Source: Coccinella septempunctata (Eukaryota > Arthropoda > Insecta > Coleoptera > Coccinellidae). From it: a stretch of 64,000 nt of DNA. Of the stretch, positions 23,161 through 33,004 are shown piece after piece. The notes beneath the pieces are model-generated. The model saw only the letters and a list, made by a program, of their open reading frames with translations. It was not told the origin of the DNA and searched no databases. The stretch covers positions 39,892,270-39,956,269 of the forward strand of contig NC_058189.1 in NCBI RefSeq assembly GCF_907165205.1. Direction: 5' to 3'. The number at the start of each line of letters is the position of its first letter. The stretch's first letter is position 1. The position numbers were made by a program, and so were the translations under genes.

Positions 23161-23460
23161 ATGACGAGACAAGAAACAAATCAAAAGTACTCATGTTATT
23201 TTTGTAAGGAGGATCATTCTATATTTAAATGTGACAAGTTTTTGAGTTTAAATATTGAGGATAGAGTGAAAGAAAGTGAAAGGCTCAAGTTATGTAGAAA
23301 TTGTTTAAATCCTAATCACAGCGTTAATGAATGCAACACATCGAGCTGTAGAAAATGCAATAAGTATCACAACACTTTATTGCACTGCGAAAATAAATCT
23401 AATGCTAATAGTCGAGTCAATAGCACGGATAAGGATAAATGTAAGCGTGACAATACTTAA
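23161..23460 (+). pseudogene. Pao1 gag zinc-knuckle region
   Basis: 99-codon frame with a row of CCHC-like knuckles typical of BEL/Pao gag: CYFCKEDHSIFKC, CRNCLNPNHSVNEC, CRKCNKYHNTLLHC. These bind the element RNA during packaging in the cytoplasm. The gag N-terminus is deleted. The methionine at 23161 is simply the first after the deletion joint, not the native start. Confidence 0.75.
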
Positions 23461-23520
23461 GATAATGTTTGTGGCATTTCAACGGAAATAAATACTTCTG
23501 AATCAATATCTTTAGCAGCC

Positions 23521-24123
23521 ATGGCAGGCAGCAAAACATTGTCTTTACTATCAACTGCAACAATAAATGTTAAAAATAAATATGGAAAATTCATAAAGGC
23601 ACGAATGTTACTTGAACCAGGTTCACAAAGTAATTTTATATCTGAAAAATTATCAAATATTTTAGGTTTGGAAAAAATTCCAATAAAATACAGTATATCA
23701 GGTATTGGTAACAGTTTCAGTGCAATTGCTAGATACAATATGATAATTAGCATATACTCTATGGTAAATTAATATTCTGACACTATTCCATGTCTAATCT
23801 TACCTAAGATCACACAATATTTGCGAAATCATGACTTTAATTCAAGCGTTTTGAACATTCCGGGAGACAAGTTATTAGCATATCCAGATTTCAATAAGAG
23901 TCAAGAAATTGATATTTTGTGCGGAGTAGGTATATTCTATCATTTATTACTCATGGAGCAAATAAGGCTTGACAACGGTCTGATATTGCAGGACACCCAA
24001 TTAGGTTGGATATTAGGCGGAGAGATAAGTAACTTTGGATTAAGAGCAACGAATCATATTTCTAGTAACGTGGCAATTAATGACAATGAAGCGAACGAGT
24101 TGTTGAATGAGAACTTTTGGTAA
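23521..24123 (+). pseudogene. Pao1 aspartic protease region
   Basis: Two frames: 23521-23772 and 23821-24123. The first has ARMLLEPGSQSNFISEKL, aligned to the usual L-L-D-S-G-S active site of BEL/Pao proteases. The catalytic Asp is replaced by Glu and the next Ser by Pro, so activity is unlikely. The second carries LPGDK-like and DILCGVGIFYHLL, LQDTQLGWILGGEIS, the conserved segment between protease and RT. A stop and frame change near 23770 separate them. Confidence 0.7.
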
Positions 24124-24199
24124 ATTTTGGCAAATTTAAAATTGTACAAACATTGACATAAGACATGATGTTTGTGAGAAAAATTTCATTTCAAATTTC

Positions 24200-24612
24200 A
24201 GTAGGGCTCCAGATAATAAATTTGTAGTAGAAATTCCATTTAAGGTTGAGTCTTTTCAATTGAGAAAATCAAAGGAAATGGCAATTAAAAGATTCTATTA
24301 CTTAAAACGCAATTAGAATTAGAGGTTTATTTTAATGATCTCGAAGATGATGGTTCAGCATATTATGTTCCACATCACCCAGTTTTAAAGGACAGTGATA
24401 CCACCCCATGCAGAGTTGTGTTTGACTTCTCAGCAAAATCAGACAATAATATTTCTTTAAATGACCTACAATTCTCAGCACCTTCTATACAAAGTGAACT
24501 GATTGATATAATTTCAAGATTTCGAGTACCAACCTACGTTATAACGGCAGACATTTCCAAAATGTACAGACAGGTATGGCTTCACCACAATCAAAATTTT
24601 GGTTTCAAGGTC
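24200..24612 (+). pseudogene. Pao1 reverse transcriptase, N-terminal piece
   Basis: The frame up to 24612 includes YYVPHHPVLKDSDTTPCRVV, FDFSAKSDNNISLNDL, PSIQSELIDIISRFRV and ITADISKMYRQVWLHHNQ. These are the RT fingers and the first catalytic Asp (T-A-D-I) of a BEL/Pao element. It ends at the inner BEL insertion. The catalytic Y-x-D-D part and RNase H are nowhere on the far side: the sequence there resumes already at the pre-integrase linker. Confidence 0.75.
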
Positions 24613-24771
24613 TGTTGAGGAAAAATATAAATCTAGCCCTGGATGACAGCGACAGTTGATATAATAATTGTTTTCTGTTAATGTCATATTTTTCTCTCTT
24701 AAAAAGTTAATTATATATATTCTGACGACCAGAGGACCTCATTTTTATTTGACCGGTTCTGACGACGAACA
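24613..24771 (+). repeat. BEL2 5' LTR
   Basis: TGTTGAGG...GACGAACA, near-identical to 30247-30408. Preceded by AGGTC. The primer-binding-site-like sequence begins at 24774. Confidence 0.95.
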
Positions 24772-24791
24772 TTTGGTGCCGAAACTCGTGT

Positions 24792-27143
24792 ATGAATAAT
24801 CTGAGGAGGAGCGAACGAAATAATAAAGGTCAACCTCCGATACGATTTCCAAGTCAGAGTAAAAAGGTGACCCGCATTTCTACTGAGGAGATAACGTATA
24901 GAGAAGACGACGATAAAGCTTCAAGTAGAATGCAGTCCGACAGACATTACCCCCGACACTCTGAAACTCAGGAAGAAAATTGTGACACTAAAGACAAATC
25001 CGATGACAAATCACACAATACCAAGACAAGTAATTCTTCCAAATCAAGAATACGGATTTTAGAAGTTGAGCTACAGACCCAGAAGGATTTAATGGTTTTA
25101 GAAAAACAAAAGGCAGAATTACTTCTACAAATGAAAGAGAAAGAAATACATTCAATGAGAGAAATAGTCAGAAAAACCCTTGAGTTGGAGAAAGCTAAAT
25201 TATCAGAAGCATCAGACACATCATGTTCAAGTAAAAAATCTGTTGTAACATCAGAAAAAATATGTCCAGTACAAAAAGTAAAGGAATGGTTGTATGAAGA
25301 AAATCCTGTTCATCAAACTAATAACTCTACCGAAAACATAGCACTACTAACGCAGACCTTAGCAGACGGAGTTAATGTACTATCTGGTGTACTGGAAAAT
25401 TCCAGACGTAATAAATTTTCCCAAGATTTACCATATTTCAATGGGAAATCTGAAGAATGGCCTATTTTCAAAACCGTATTCGAGAGAACAAAGAATAATT
25501 ATAGTGAGGAAGAAAATCTATCCAGACTTCAAAAATGTCTCAAAGGGGAAGCTCTCGAGGCTGTTCGACCGCTGTTGATATCGTTCGAAAGTACACATTC
25601 TATTATGGAAACTTTAGCGATGAGATTTGGGCGACCAGAATTCATAATAGAGACAATTCTCAGAAAAATTCGTTTCTTGCCAAATTTGAAAGAAGATGAC
25701 CAAGCCAGTTTCATCAAATTCGCCACTGAAATTCAAAATTTCAGCGCTACAGCAAAAAATCTCAACATGGAGATCTATCTGAGTAATCCACAAGTATTGA
25801 GGGAGCTTCTCAATAAATTACCCACTCATTTGAAGTACAATTGGGCAGTCCATCTGTCTGTAATGAATAATATTGGAATGCCTACTTTGGATATATTTTC
25901 TTCGTGGATCCAACATCAAGCTAAAATTCTGAGTATATTTTTACAACCCAAAGCAGATGACAGGAGACGACAAGAAAACTTCAGCCCCAAAGAACTAAGA
26001 AACAATAGACATGTTCTAATGCAAGTAGCACCAAAATGCCAAATTTGTAGTCAAAATCATCAAACTTCAAAATGTAGAGAGATTTTAGAAAGAAGTATCG
26101 ACAGTCGATGGGAATTGATTACAAAGAAGAAGTTGTGTTTCTCTTGTTTTGGACGACACCAAATTAAATCTTGTAAGAGGAGGACAAAATGTGGAATTAA
26201 CAATTGCACAAAATTCCATCATCATGTTCTACATAAACAAGATGCAGAAGCACAAATCGAGGGTCCGAATAGCCAACCATCATTTTGTTCAACGACTCCT
26301 AGTTATAATGAGAAAGTTTTGCTTCGGATTTGTCCAGTTGTTTTATCCGGAGAGAAAAATTCAATCGAAACATATGCCTTGCTTGACGACGGATCTACTG
26401 TTTCTCTAATCGAAGACAACCTTGCAGAATATCTGGGATTAAATGGAAAGGAAGATCCATTGAACATTTGCTGGACAAATTCAACAAGTCATAAAGATCA
26501 AAATTCTCGTCGAGTGAAACTGAAAATAAGGGGGCTTTACGAAAACGAAGAATATGAAATCGATGACGTTCGAACTATGACTGGTTTCAGTCTGCCAAGC
26601 CAGAATTTCGATTTCTCGAAGATGAAAAATGAATGGTCTCATCTGTCCATTTGTCCGCAAAACTTATTTTTCAAGAACGACGTTAGGCCAACTATTTTAT
26701 TGGGACAAGATAACTACCATCTCATAATGCCTAGAAAGATTTATGAAGGTCCACCAAATTCACCACTTTTAAGCTGGACTAAACTTGGATGGATTGTTCA
26801 CGGAAAATTTAGATGCAAAAAGGATATTCTCGACAATTCAAATTTCAATTTCTTTTGTTATCAAGAATCTGAAGATGATTTACATCGGTTGGTCAAAGAT
26901 TCATTTAAGCTTGATAACTATGGAATTACAAAGCCGAATTACGAAACTTCATTATCACCGAAGGAGGAAAAGGCACTAAAAATTTTAGAAGAAACAACTG
27001 CCTATACAGGAGAACGTTATGAATCTGGACTGTTATGGGCCACAGAAAACTTCAGATTTCCTCCCAGTTATAACAACGCTCTAAGTCGACTTCATGGAAT
27101 AGAACGTAAATTAGATCGAGACCCAATATTAGCGGAAGAATAA
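24792..27143 (+). CDS. BEL2 gag and protease (with start of RT)
   Basis: 783-codon frame starting 20 bases after the 5' LTR. Order: charged, Ser/Lys-rich N-terminus with a coiled-coil-like Glu/Lys segment (residues about 85-140); the gag core from about residue 205 (FNGKSEEWPIFKTVFE, then LRKIRFLPNLKEDDQASFIK); two zinc knuckles (CQICSQNHQTSKC and CFSCFGRHQIKSC, about 415-465); and an aspartic protease with active site YALLDDGSTVSLIED (about 530-545). The tail (ILLGQDNYHL, SPLLSWTKLGWIVHGK, RYESGLLW) leads into RT. A TAA at 27141 interrupts what is otherwise one continuous frame with the RT. In the virus-like particle these give RNA packaging and polyprotein processing. Confidence 0.9.
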   Translation: MNNLRRSERNNKGQPPIRFPSQSKKVTRISTEEITYREDDDKASSRMQSDRHYPRHSETQEENCDTKDKSDDKSHNTKTSNSSKSRIRILEVELQTQKDLMVLEKQKAELLLQMKEKEIHSMREIVRKTLELEKAKLSEASDTSCSSKKSVVTSEKICPVQKVKEWLYEENPVHQTNNSTENIALLTQTLADGVNVLSGVLENSRRNKFSQDLPYFNGKSEEWPIFKTVFERTKNNYSEEENLSRLQKCLKGEALEAVRPLLISFESTHSIMETLAMRFGRPEFIIETILRKIRFLPNLKEDDQASFIKFATEIQNFSATAKNLNMEIYLSNPQVLRELLNKLPTHLKYNWAVHLSVMNNIGMPTLDIFSSWIQHQAKILSIFLQPKADDRRRQENFSPKELRNNRHVLMQVAPKCQICSQNHQTSKCREILERSIDSRWELITKKKLCFSCFGRHQIKSCKRRTKCGINNCTKFHHHVLHKQDAEAQIEGPNSQPSFCSTTPSYNEKVLLRICPVVLSGEKNSIETYALLDDGSTVSLIEDNLAEYLGLNGKEDPLNICWTNSTSHKDQNSRRVKLKIRGLYENEEYEIDDVRTMTGFSLPSQNFDFSKMKNEWSHLSICPQNLFFKNDVRPTILLGQDNYHLIMPRKIYEGPPNSPLLSWTKLGWIVHGKFRCKKDILDNSNFNFFCYQESEDDLHRLVKDSFKLDNYGITKPNYETSLSPKEEKALKILEETTAYTGERYESGLLWATENFRFPPSYNNALSRLHGIERKLDRDPILAEE

Positions 27144-27935
27144 TGTCAAAAAATAGATGAATATTTAAACAAAAATTACGTCAAGAAATTAAGTGTAGAA
27201 GAGGCAGCCCAAACACACAATAAAACTTATTATTTGCCACACTTTGGAGTGCGCAATCCAAATAAACCTGGAAAATTGCGTTTAGTGTTCGATGCTGCAG
27301 CAAAAAGTCATGGAGTATCCTTGAACGATGCTTTACTAACTGGACCCGATCTCTTGAATTCACTACCAGCGGTCCTCATGAAATTTAGACAGCATGCCAT
27401 CGCCTTTGTTGGAGACATAAAAGAAATGTTTCATCAAATTAACATAAAAACAGAAGATGTCGATTCTCAAAGATTTCTTTGGCGTGGAATGGACAGGCAT
27501 AGAAAACCAGACACCTACATCATGAAAGCAATGACTTTTGGAGCAACTTGTTCACCATCGACTGCCCTTTATGTGGTGAAATTGAATTCCAGAAGATTTG
27601 AAGATCAATATCCTGAAGCTAGTAAAGCAATTTGTACCAAGGAAAACATGGACGACCATTTAGACTGCTATGAAACAATTGATAGTGCTATTAACAGAAT
27701 TCAGCAAGTAATTGAAATTCATAAAGCAGGTGGATTTGTTATATGTAATTGGATCAGTAATTCGAAAGAAGTTTTAGACAATATCCCTGAAGATCTCAAA
27801 GCCCACAGTGACAAACAGTTGAATTCAGATGATGGCCTCGCTACAGAGAGGATTTTAGGAATGTGGTGGGACGCGAAAACAGATACGTTTATTTTCGTGT
27901 TAATGAATCAAAATTTGAAAATATCCATTTAAAAA
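27144..27935 (+). pseudogene. BEL2 reverse transcriptase
   Basis: Open from just after the stop at 27141 (first methionine at 27234), in the same frame as gag-protease. RT landmarks: YYLPHFGVRNPNKPGKLRLV, FDAAAKSHGVSLNDAL, FVGDIKEMFHQINI (first catalytic Asp), RFLWRG, MKAMTFGATCSPSTA, and NMDDHLDC, which stands where BEL/Pao elements have Y-V-D-D-x-x-D. After KAGGFVICNWISN the frame runs out at 27932: a one-base loss near 27893 moves the sense to the next frame, which carries on without a gap in homology. RT copies the element RNA into cDNA. Confidence 0.85.
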
Positions 27936-30280
27936 GTCCAACGAAGAGAGAGATATTGAGAGTTGTGATGAGTATCTTCGACCCACTAGGACTTGTATCA
28001 CCAATATTAGTGGCTGGCAGAATTTTATTACAAAATATTTGGCGTTCGAATATTACCTGGGATGAACGTCTACCAAGAGATCTTCAAGCGAAATGGGAAA
28101 TCTGGCTCAATTTACTAAATAATGTGAAGACGTTCAAAATTTCAAGGTGTTATTTACCACTCTCAAGCAGTTATGGATCTACGGAACTCCACATATTCGT
28201 TGATGCCAGTGAAGAAGCCTATTCAGCAGCAGTCTATTTGAGAAACGAAAATGGTCCAATAATCTCTGTTTCCCTAATTATATCGAAAAATCGCGTTGCC
28301 CCCCTGAAAGGAATTTCAATACCACGTCTGGAACTTCAGGCAGCTGTGCTTGGATCTCGGCTTGCTGAAACAGTTCAAAATTCCCTGGAAGTAGAAATAA
28401 AAGGAAGAATGTTTTGGTCTGATTCCCAGTCTGTTCTTCATTGGATAAAATCCGACTCCAAAAAATATAAACAATTTGTAGCGAACAGAATCACAGAAAT
28501 CCATGATCTCACAAGACCCGATGAGTGGAAATGGATATCGACTGACTTGAATCCTGCCGACCTAGCGACTCGCTTCTGCAAGAAAAAATTTCTAACATTG
28601 AATTCATTATGGTTAGAAGGTCCACCATTCTTGAAAAACTGTAAATCCGAATGGCCAGACCAATCTCGTATATTTTTGAATCATAAGTCTGATTTAGAAC
28701 TGAAGAAGGAGTATGTGACTGTTCATATGGAGAATTGCATCTGGATTATTCCGAATTCATATATTAACAGATTCTCATCCTGGTTGAAATATCTTAGATG
28801 CACTGCTTGGATTATTCGTTTCACAAGGAACTTGAAAAGTCATAAAAAAATTCGGAACACACTGAATAGAACATTGGATGTGCCTGAACTCACCTTAGAA
28901 GAAATTGAAGAGGCAGAAAAAATGACTCTAATTGCAATACAGTTTTCCCTATTTCCAGAAGAAGTGAAGCACCTGCAGAGTAAAAAAGCCTTGAAAAAAT
29001 TAAGCAAACTGTTTCCATTGTCACCTTTCCTTGATGAAGATGGAATAATTAAGATGAGGAGTCGTTTGGAAGCATCTTCTGAAATTGACCGAATGACGAA
29101 ATTTCCTGTAATCCTAGATGATTGTAAAGCAGTAAGATTGTTGGTACAACATGTGCATAAACGATTTTTACATCAAGGAACAGAATCTGTTATAATGGAA
29201 CTAAGAAAAAAATTTTGGATTTTTAAGATTAAAACAATTGTCAAGAAAGTAAAAAATACTTGTCTTTGGTGTAAGAGACGAGATTCCAAACCTGAAGTAC
29301 CAGAAATGGGACCATTACCCCATTGTAGAGTGACGAAACCTCCACATCCTTTCTTTTACACAGGAATGGATTTCTTCGGACCCATCGAAGTTGCTGTAGG
29401 ACGAAGACATGAAAAACGTTGGTGTTTATTATTCACTTGCATGTCTGTCAGAGCTATTCACATTGAAGTCGCTCATTCGCTAACAACAGACAGTTGTATA
29501 ATGGCCATACAAAGATTCACCAGCCGCAGACCTTGTCCACGAGAAATCTTCTCTGATTGTGGTACAAACTTTATAGGTACTAATAGAGAGTTACAGCAAC
29601 AAGTGAAACATTTGGATCATCAAAAAATTCAGAAGACCCTTATTCATATGGAAGAAAGTATCAAGTGGAATTTCAATCCAGCACGAACACCACACATGGG
29701 AGGTTGCTGGGAGAGGTTGATTAGATCTGTCAAGAAAGGCTTGAGCGCAGTACTTACTTCACAATATCCTAAAGATGAAACACTACAGACACTCCTTTCT
29801 TATGTAGAAAATATCGTCAATTCTAGACCGCTTACTCCCATTTCTTTGGACGCAACTGATGGAGTACCATTAACTCCCAACCATTTTTTATTGGGAGGCA
29901 ATTTTTATTTGTTCCTATCTACAAATTTTCAAGAAGACGATATATTTTCCAGAAAACAATGGAGAAAAGTTGGACTCATGGCAGATCACTTTTGGCGACG
30001 TTGGTTGAAAGAATATTTACCTACCTTGACTAAGCGCTCAAAATGGTTCCTGAAAGCGAGACCTCTCAAAATCGACGACCTCGTTATAATATGTGACGAT
30101 GACTTACCTAGAAATTCTTGGCCAATGGGTAGAATCATTCAGGTATTTCCGGGAAAAGATGGGCAAATCCGATCAGCGGAAATCAAGACCAATCGAGGAG
30201 TTTTAAGAAGACCAGCAGTTAAAATTGCTGTCATCGGGGTGGAGAATGTTGAGGAAAAATATAAATCTAGCCCTGGATGA
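27890..30280 (+). CDS. BEL2 RNase H and integrase
   Basis: Open frame 27863-30280; the part before about 27890 is out-of-frame overlap. IFDPLGLVSPILVAGRILLQ follows RT. RNase H: ELHIFVDASEEAYSAAVY (Asp), GISIPRLELQAAVLGSRL (Glu), MFWSDSQSVLHWI (Asp), NPADLATR. Integrase: zinc-binding H-x-H and C-x-x-C (VHKRFLHQGTES to CLWCKRR), then DFFGPIEV (Asp), FSDCGTNFIG (Asp), GGCWERLIRS (Glu). The C-terminal RPLTPISLD, LTPNHFLLGG and WPMGRIIQVFPGKDGQIR are typical of BEL/Pao. Catalytic residues appear intact. Ends in the 3' LTR. Confidence 0.9.
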   Translation, partial: YFRVNESKFENIHLKSPTKREILRVVMSIFDPLGLVSPILVAGRILLQNIWRSNITWDERLPRDLQAKWEIWLNLLNNVKTFKISRCYLPLSSSYGSTELHIFVDASEEAYSAAVYLRNENGPIISVSLIISKNRVAPLKGISIPRLELQAAVLGSRLAETVQNSLEVEIKGRMFWSDSQSVLHWIKSDSKKYKQFVANRITEIHDLTRPDEWKWISTDLNPADLATRFCKKKFLTLNSLWLEGPPFLKNCKSEWPDQSRIFLNHKSDLELKKEYVTVHMENCIWIIPNSYINRFSSWLKYLRCTAWIIRFTRNLKSHKKIRNTLNRTLDVPELTLEEIEEAEKMTLIAIQFSLFPEEVKHLQSKKALKKLSKLFPLSPFLDEDGIIKMRSRLEASSEIDRMTKFPVILDDCKAVRLLVQHVHKRFLHQGTESVIMELRKKFWIFKIKTIVKKVKNTCLWCKRRDSKPEVPEMGPLPHCRVTKPPHPFFYTGMDFFGPIEVAVGRRHEKRWCLLFTCMSVRAIHIEVAHSLTTDSCIMAIQRFTSRRPCPREIFSDCGTNFIGTNRELQQQVKHLDHQKIQKTLIHMEESIKWNFNPARTPHMGGCWERLIRSVKKGLSAVLTSQYPKDETLQTLLSYVENIVNSRPLTPISLDATDGVPLTPNHFLLGGNFYLFLSTNFQEDDIFSRKQWRKVGLMADHFWRRWLKEYLPTLTKRSKWFLKARPLKIDDLVIICDDDLPRNSWPMGRIIQVFPGKDGQIRSAEIKTNRGVLRRPAVKIAVIGVENVEEKYKSSPG

Positions 30281-30408
30281 CAGCGACAGTTGATAATAGA
30301 ATAATTGCTTTCTGTTAATGTCATATTTTTCTCTCTTAAAAAGTTAATTATATATATTCCGACGACCAGAGGACCTCATTTTTATTTGACCAGTTCTGAC
30401 GACGAACA
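30247..30408 (+). repeat. BEL2 3' LTR
   Basis: Same termini as the 5' LTR and followed by AGGTC. The pol frame ends inside it at 30280, 34 bases in. Confidence 0.95.
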
Positions 30409-30530
30409 AGGTCCTTGTTGGTTGCAATTAAACAGTGATGAATACCCTATAGGCAAAAACTGTAATACCTTGGAAGAAATTCTAGAAACAAGAACGGTTT
30501 CAAATATTTCTTCGAACAATGATGATTCAA
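30409..30530 (+). pseudogene. Pao1 linker between RNase H and integrase
   Basis: QGPCWLQLNSDEYP corresponds to the G-P-x-W-L ... W-P linker that precedes integrase in BEL/Pao polyproteins. Joined in thought to the left flank, the duplicated AGGTC falls inside the Q-G-P codons. This shows the RT/RNase H deletion already existed when the inner BEL element landed here. It is cut at 30530 by the PLE insertion. Confidence 0.7.
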
Positions 30531-30617
30531 ATATCAATTGAAATTTATTTTGGGAGGATTTTGCATCAATACCCAAAAAATTTTATTGAAAAAACAATAT
30601 TAAATTTAGAGAGAAAA

Positions 30618-31184
30618 ATGACTAACCAAAATCGTAATAATGATCAGGAACAACCAACAAACCGTCAAGAACAACCAAATTTGTTGAATGTAATTCCTTA
30701 TGTTAATGGCCTTTCAGAAAAAATAAGAAGAATCGGTTCGAAGTTCAACATACGAACTGTTTTTAAAACGCAAAATGATTTAAGATCTATATTAACAAAA
30801 ACTAAACTTTTGAACGAAAAACAAAAATCAAAAAATTGTATATACAACATACCCTGTATTTGTGGTAAAACTTATACAGGTGAAACGTCCAGACCTCTAG
30901 AAATAAGAAAACGCGAACATAAAAATATTATTAAAAATAGAGAAATTAATCGATCACAAATCGCAGATCACATTTGTTCTAATACGGGAGACCACATGAT
31001 GGATTGGGACAACACTAAAATTTTAATGACAGAACCAGACCATTTTAAACGAAAAATTAAAGAGTCTACGTGTATTCTATTAGATCAAGATAATAATTTG
31101 GCAAATTGTTCGGTAGGAATAGATCATATTTGGATCAATTTACTAAATAAGGAACTGTCATCCGGTAATTTCAAAATTAAATGA
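30618..31184 (+). pseudogene. PLE GIY-YIG endonuclease domain
   Basis: Open to 31184. Residues IYNIPCICGKTYTGETSRPL give the GIY-YIG-like hallmark (here I-Y-N ... Y-T-G) with the PLE-type Cys pair; EIRKREHKNIIK supplies the conserved Arg and His region, followed by IADHICSNTGDHMMDWDN (H-x-x-x-x-x-G-H-x-x-D-W), the PLE C-terminal signature, and IKESTCILLD. In PLEs this endonuclease nicks target DNA for reverse transcription. The frame is undamaged here but lacks the RT, and its upstream part (30531-30617) is not clearly PLE protein. Confidence 0.85.
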
Positions 31185-31269
31185 ATCAACGTTTCTGTAC
31201 AGTCTCTGTTTCTGTGTGTTGACAATTAATGTCAGACAAAAAGCGACAATTCAGAAGATTTTCAAAAGT

Positions 31270-31345
31270 AGATTTTTTCGTCTGATGAAGGAGTCTGATA
31301 TAGACTCCGAAACGTTACAAAGAATTATAATTTCAACGTTATTTA
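31270..31345 (+). ncRNA. Hammerhead-type ribozyme motif of the PLE
   Basis: CTGATGA (31282-31288), stem II GGAGTCT-GATAT-AGACTCC (perfect 7 bp), GAAACGTT (31309-31316), then AACGTT (31335-31340), which can pair to form stem III. All core boxes are present in order. An extra A between CTGATGA and stem II and weak stem I pairing leave activity uncertain. Hammerhead motifs are established features of Penelope-like elements. Confidence 0.65.
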
Positions 31346-31497
31346 TTTTGAGTTCATTGTCAGGCAACAATTTTTTCTAGTTAATTTGCTCCTGACAAAT
31401 TAGTGCAAGAATTTACGCAGGAGCAAATCGTTGATTTCATTTTTAATTGATTTTGTTTCAGAGATTGGGAGTGAAAACCCTAAAAAGTTTATGAAGG

Positions 31498-32980
31498 AAT
31501 GATGATTCAATTTTCACGAAATTCTCGGATTTAGGAAAACTGAAAAGAGTTGTTGCCTATTGTTGGCGATTTATATTCAATGCAAGAAGGTCTAGTCATA
31601 AGAAGGCTGGTCCTTTAAGTATAAGCGAGATAGATGAAGCATTCGACACTTTATTAAGAGTAGCTCAACTTGATTCATATAGTCAAGAAATATCTGATTT
31701 AAGAAAACGAAAATGTGTGAAAAAATCAAGTTCACTTGTAAGCTTATGTCCGTTTCTTGATTCAAAAAATATTTTACGAGTAGGAGGGAGGATTTCGAGA
31801 GCGAACATTGCTTATAATAAAAAGCATCCAATAATTTTACCTAAAAACCATCCACTTACAATTTCTATAATGCGCAACGAGCATCAAAAATTACTTCATT
31901 GCGGTCCACAACAATTATTTATTGTTCACGATATGAGAAAAGTTTTGGCCGTTAGCTGGTAGAAATATGGCCCGCAAAATTATCTATCGATGCGTTAGAT
32001 ATTTCAAGGCAAACCCAAAGGCATGCCAGTACATTATGGATAATTCACCTTCAGAAAGACTATCTCAGGCATTTCCTTTTATCAATGTAGGATGCGATTA
32101 CGCTGGTCCCTTTTATTTGAAGGAAGGTGAGGCTCGTAAGCCAACTGTAACCAAGGCTTGGATATGCATATTTGTATGCATGGTTACAAAAGCGGTCCAT
32201 ATTGAGTTAGTGACAGAATTGAGTACTCAAGCATTTTTCTTATGTTTTAAGAGATTTATAAGTAGAAGAGTAAGACCAAACATGAAATTTTCCGATAATG
32301 GAACCCAGTTTGTAGGCTCGAACAATGAACTTTTGAATATCGTCAAGTCTAATGGTGATTTGATCACTTGCAAATTCATTCCACCAAAGGCGCCCAATTT
32401 TGGAGGCATTTGGGAATCAAACGAACATCGTCTAAAAAGAATAATAGGTAATAGTCAATTACGTTATGAAGATTTCTCAACAATATTGTGTCAGATTGAA
32501 TCCATACTCAATTCCAGACCACTTACCCCCCTTTCCTGTAGTCCTGATGATATGTCTCCACTCACGCCTGCGTATTTTCTCATTGGGCGACCTCTCACAA
32601 GTTTGCCTGAATCTAATTATGTAGATATTCCTGATGGTCGATTGAAGTTGCATCAGCAGAGGCCAAAGATGGTACAGTTATTCTGGAAACGATGGAGCAA
32701 TGAGTATATCAATGGCTTGCAGTCTAGGTTGAAATGGAAGGTCAATGGTTCCAGCATCATCAAGAATGAAGCATTGGTATTGGTAAAGGAAGACAATGTT
32801 ACTCCTCTTATGTGGAAAATGGGAAGAATCGTAAGTCTCCATCCAGGTGATGACAGCGTTGTGCGCGTTGTGTCAGTGCGCTACATCGACGGTAGCATTC
32901 TCAAAAGGCCTATAACAAAAGTGTGTGTTCTTCCTATTGACGAGAATATGAACTCAATTTGCGAGAAGAAGGAATGTTAA
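31498..32980 (+). pseudogene. Pao1 integrase
   Basis: Frames 31511-31962 and 31967-32980. The first has KLKRVVAYCWRFIFNAR, SLCPFLDSKNILRVGGRISR, HPIILPKNHPL and HQKLLHCGPQQ, the integrase N-terminal region. The second has VGCDYAGPF (first Asp), FSDNGTQFVG (second Asp) and FGGIWE (Glu), a complete DDE triad. Then come SRPLTPLS, PLTPAYFLIGRPL and the C-terminal MGRIVSLHPGDDSVVRVVSV. A stop and frame shift lie at 31960-31967. The core alone remains open for 337 codons. Confidence 0.85.
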
Positions 32981-33004
32981 AACTTAAGATTGAAAGAAAA
33001 GACT

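Larger units (their letters stand above)
24613..30408 (+). mobile_element. Near-complete BEL/Pao retrotransposon (BEL2) inside Pao1
   Basis: LTRs at 24613-24771 (159 bp) and 30247-30408 (162 bp) start TGTTGAGG and end GACGAACA. They differ by about three substitutions and a short indel, so insertion is fairly recent. The target duplication AGGTC lies at 24608-24612 and 30409-30413. A primer-binding-site-like TGGTGCCGAAACTCGTG follows the 5' LTR and a purine tract (GGGGTGGAGAA) precedes the 3' LTR. The gag-pol frame has one stop (27141-27143) and one single-base frameshift near 27893. Confidence 0.95.
30531..31497 (+). mobile_element. 5'-truncated Penelope-like element inside Pao1
   Basis: Flanked by a 13-bp direct repeat AATGATGATTCAA (30518-30530 and 31498-31510) that in Pao1 is a single coding segment. 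The 967-bp insert contains only the GIY-YIG end of the PLE protein and a 3' region with a hammerhead motif. Reverse transcriptase is missing. PLEs are often 5'-truncated and make target duplications of variable length. Confidence 0.9.
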
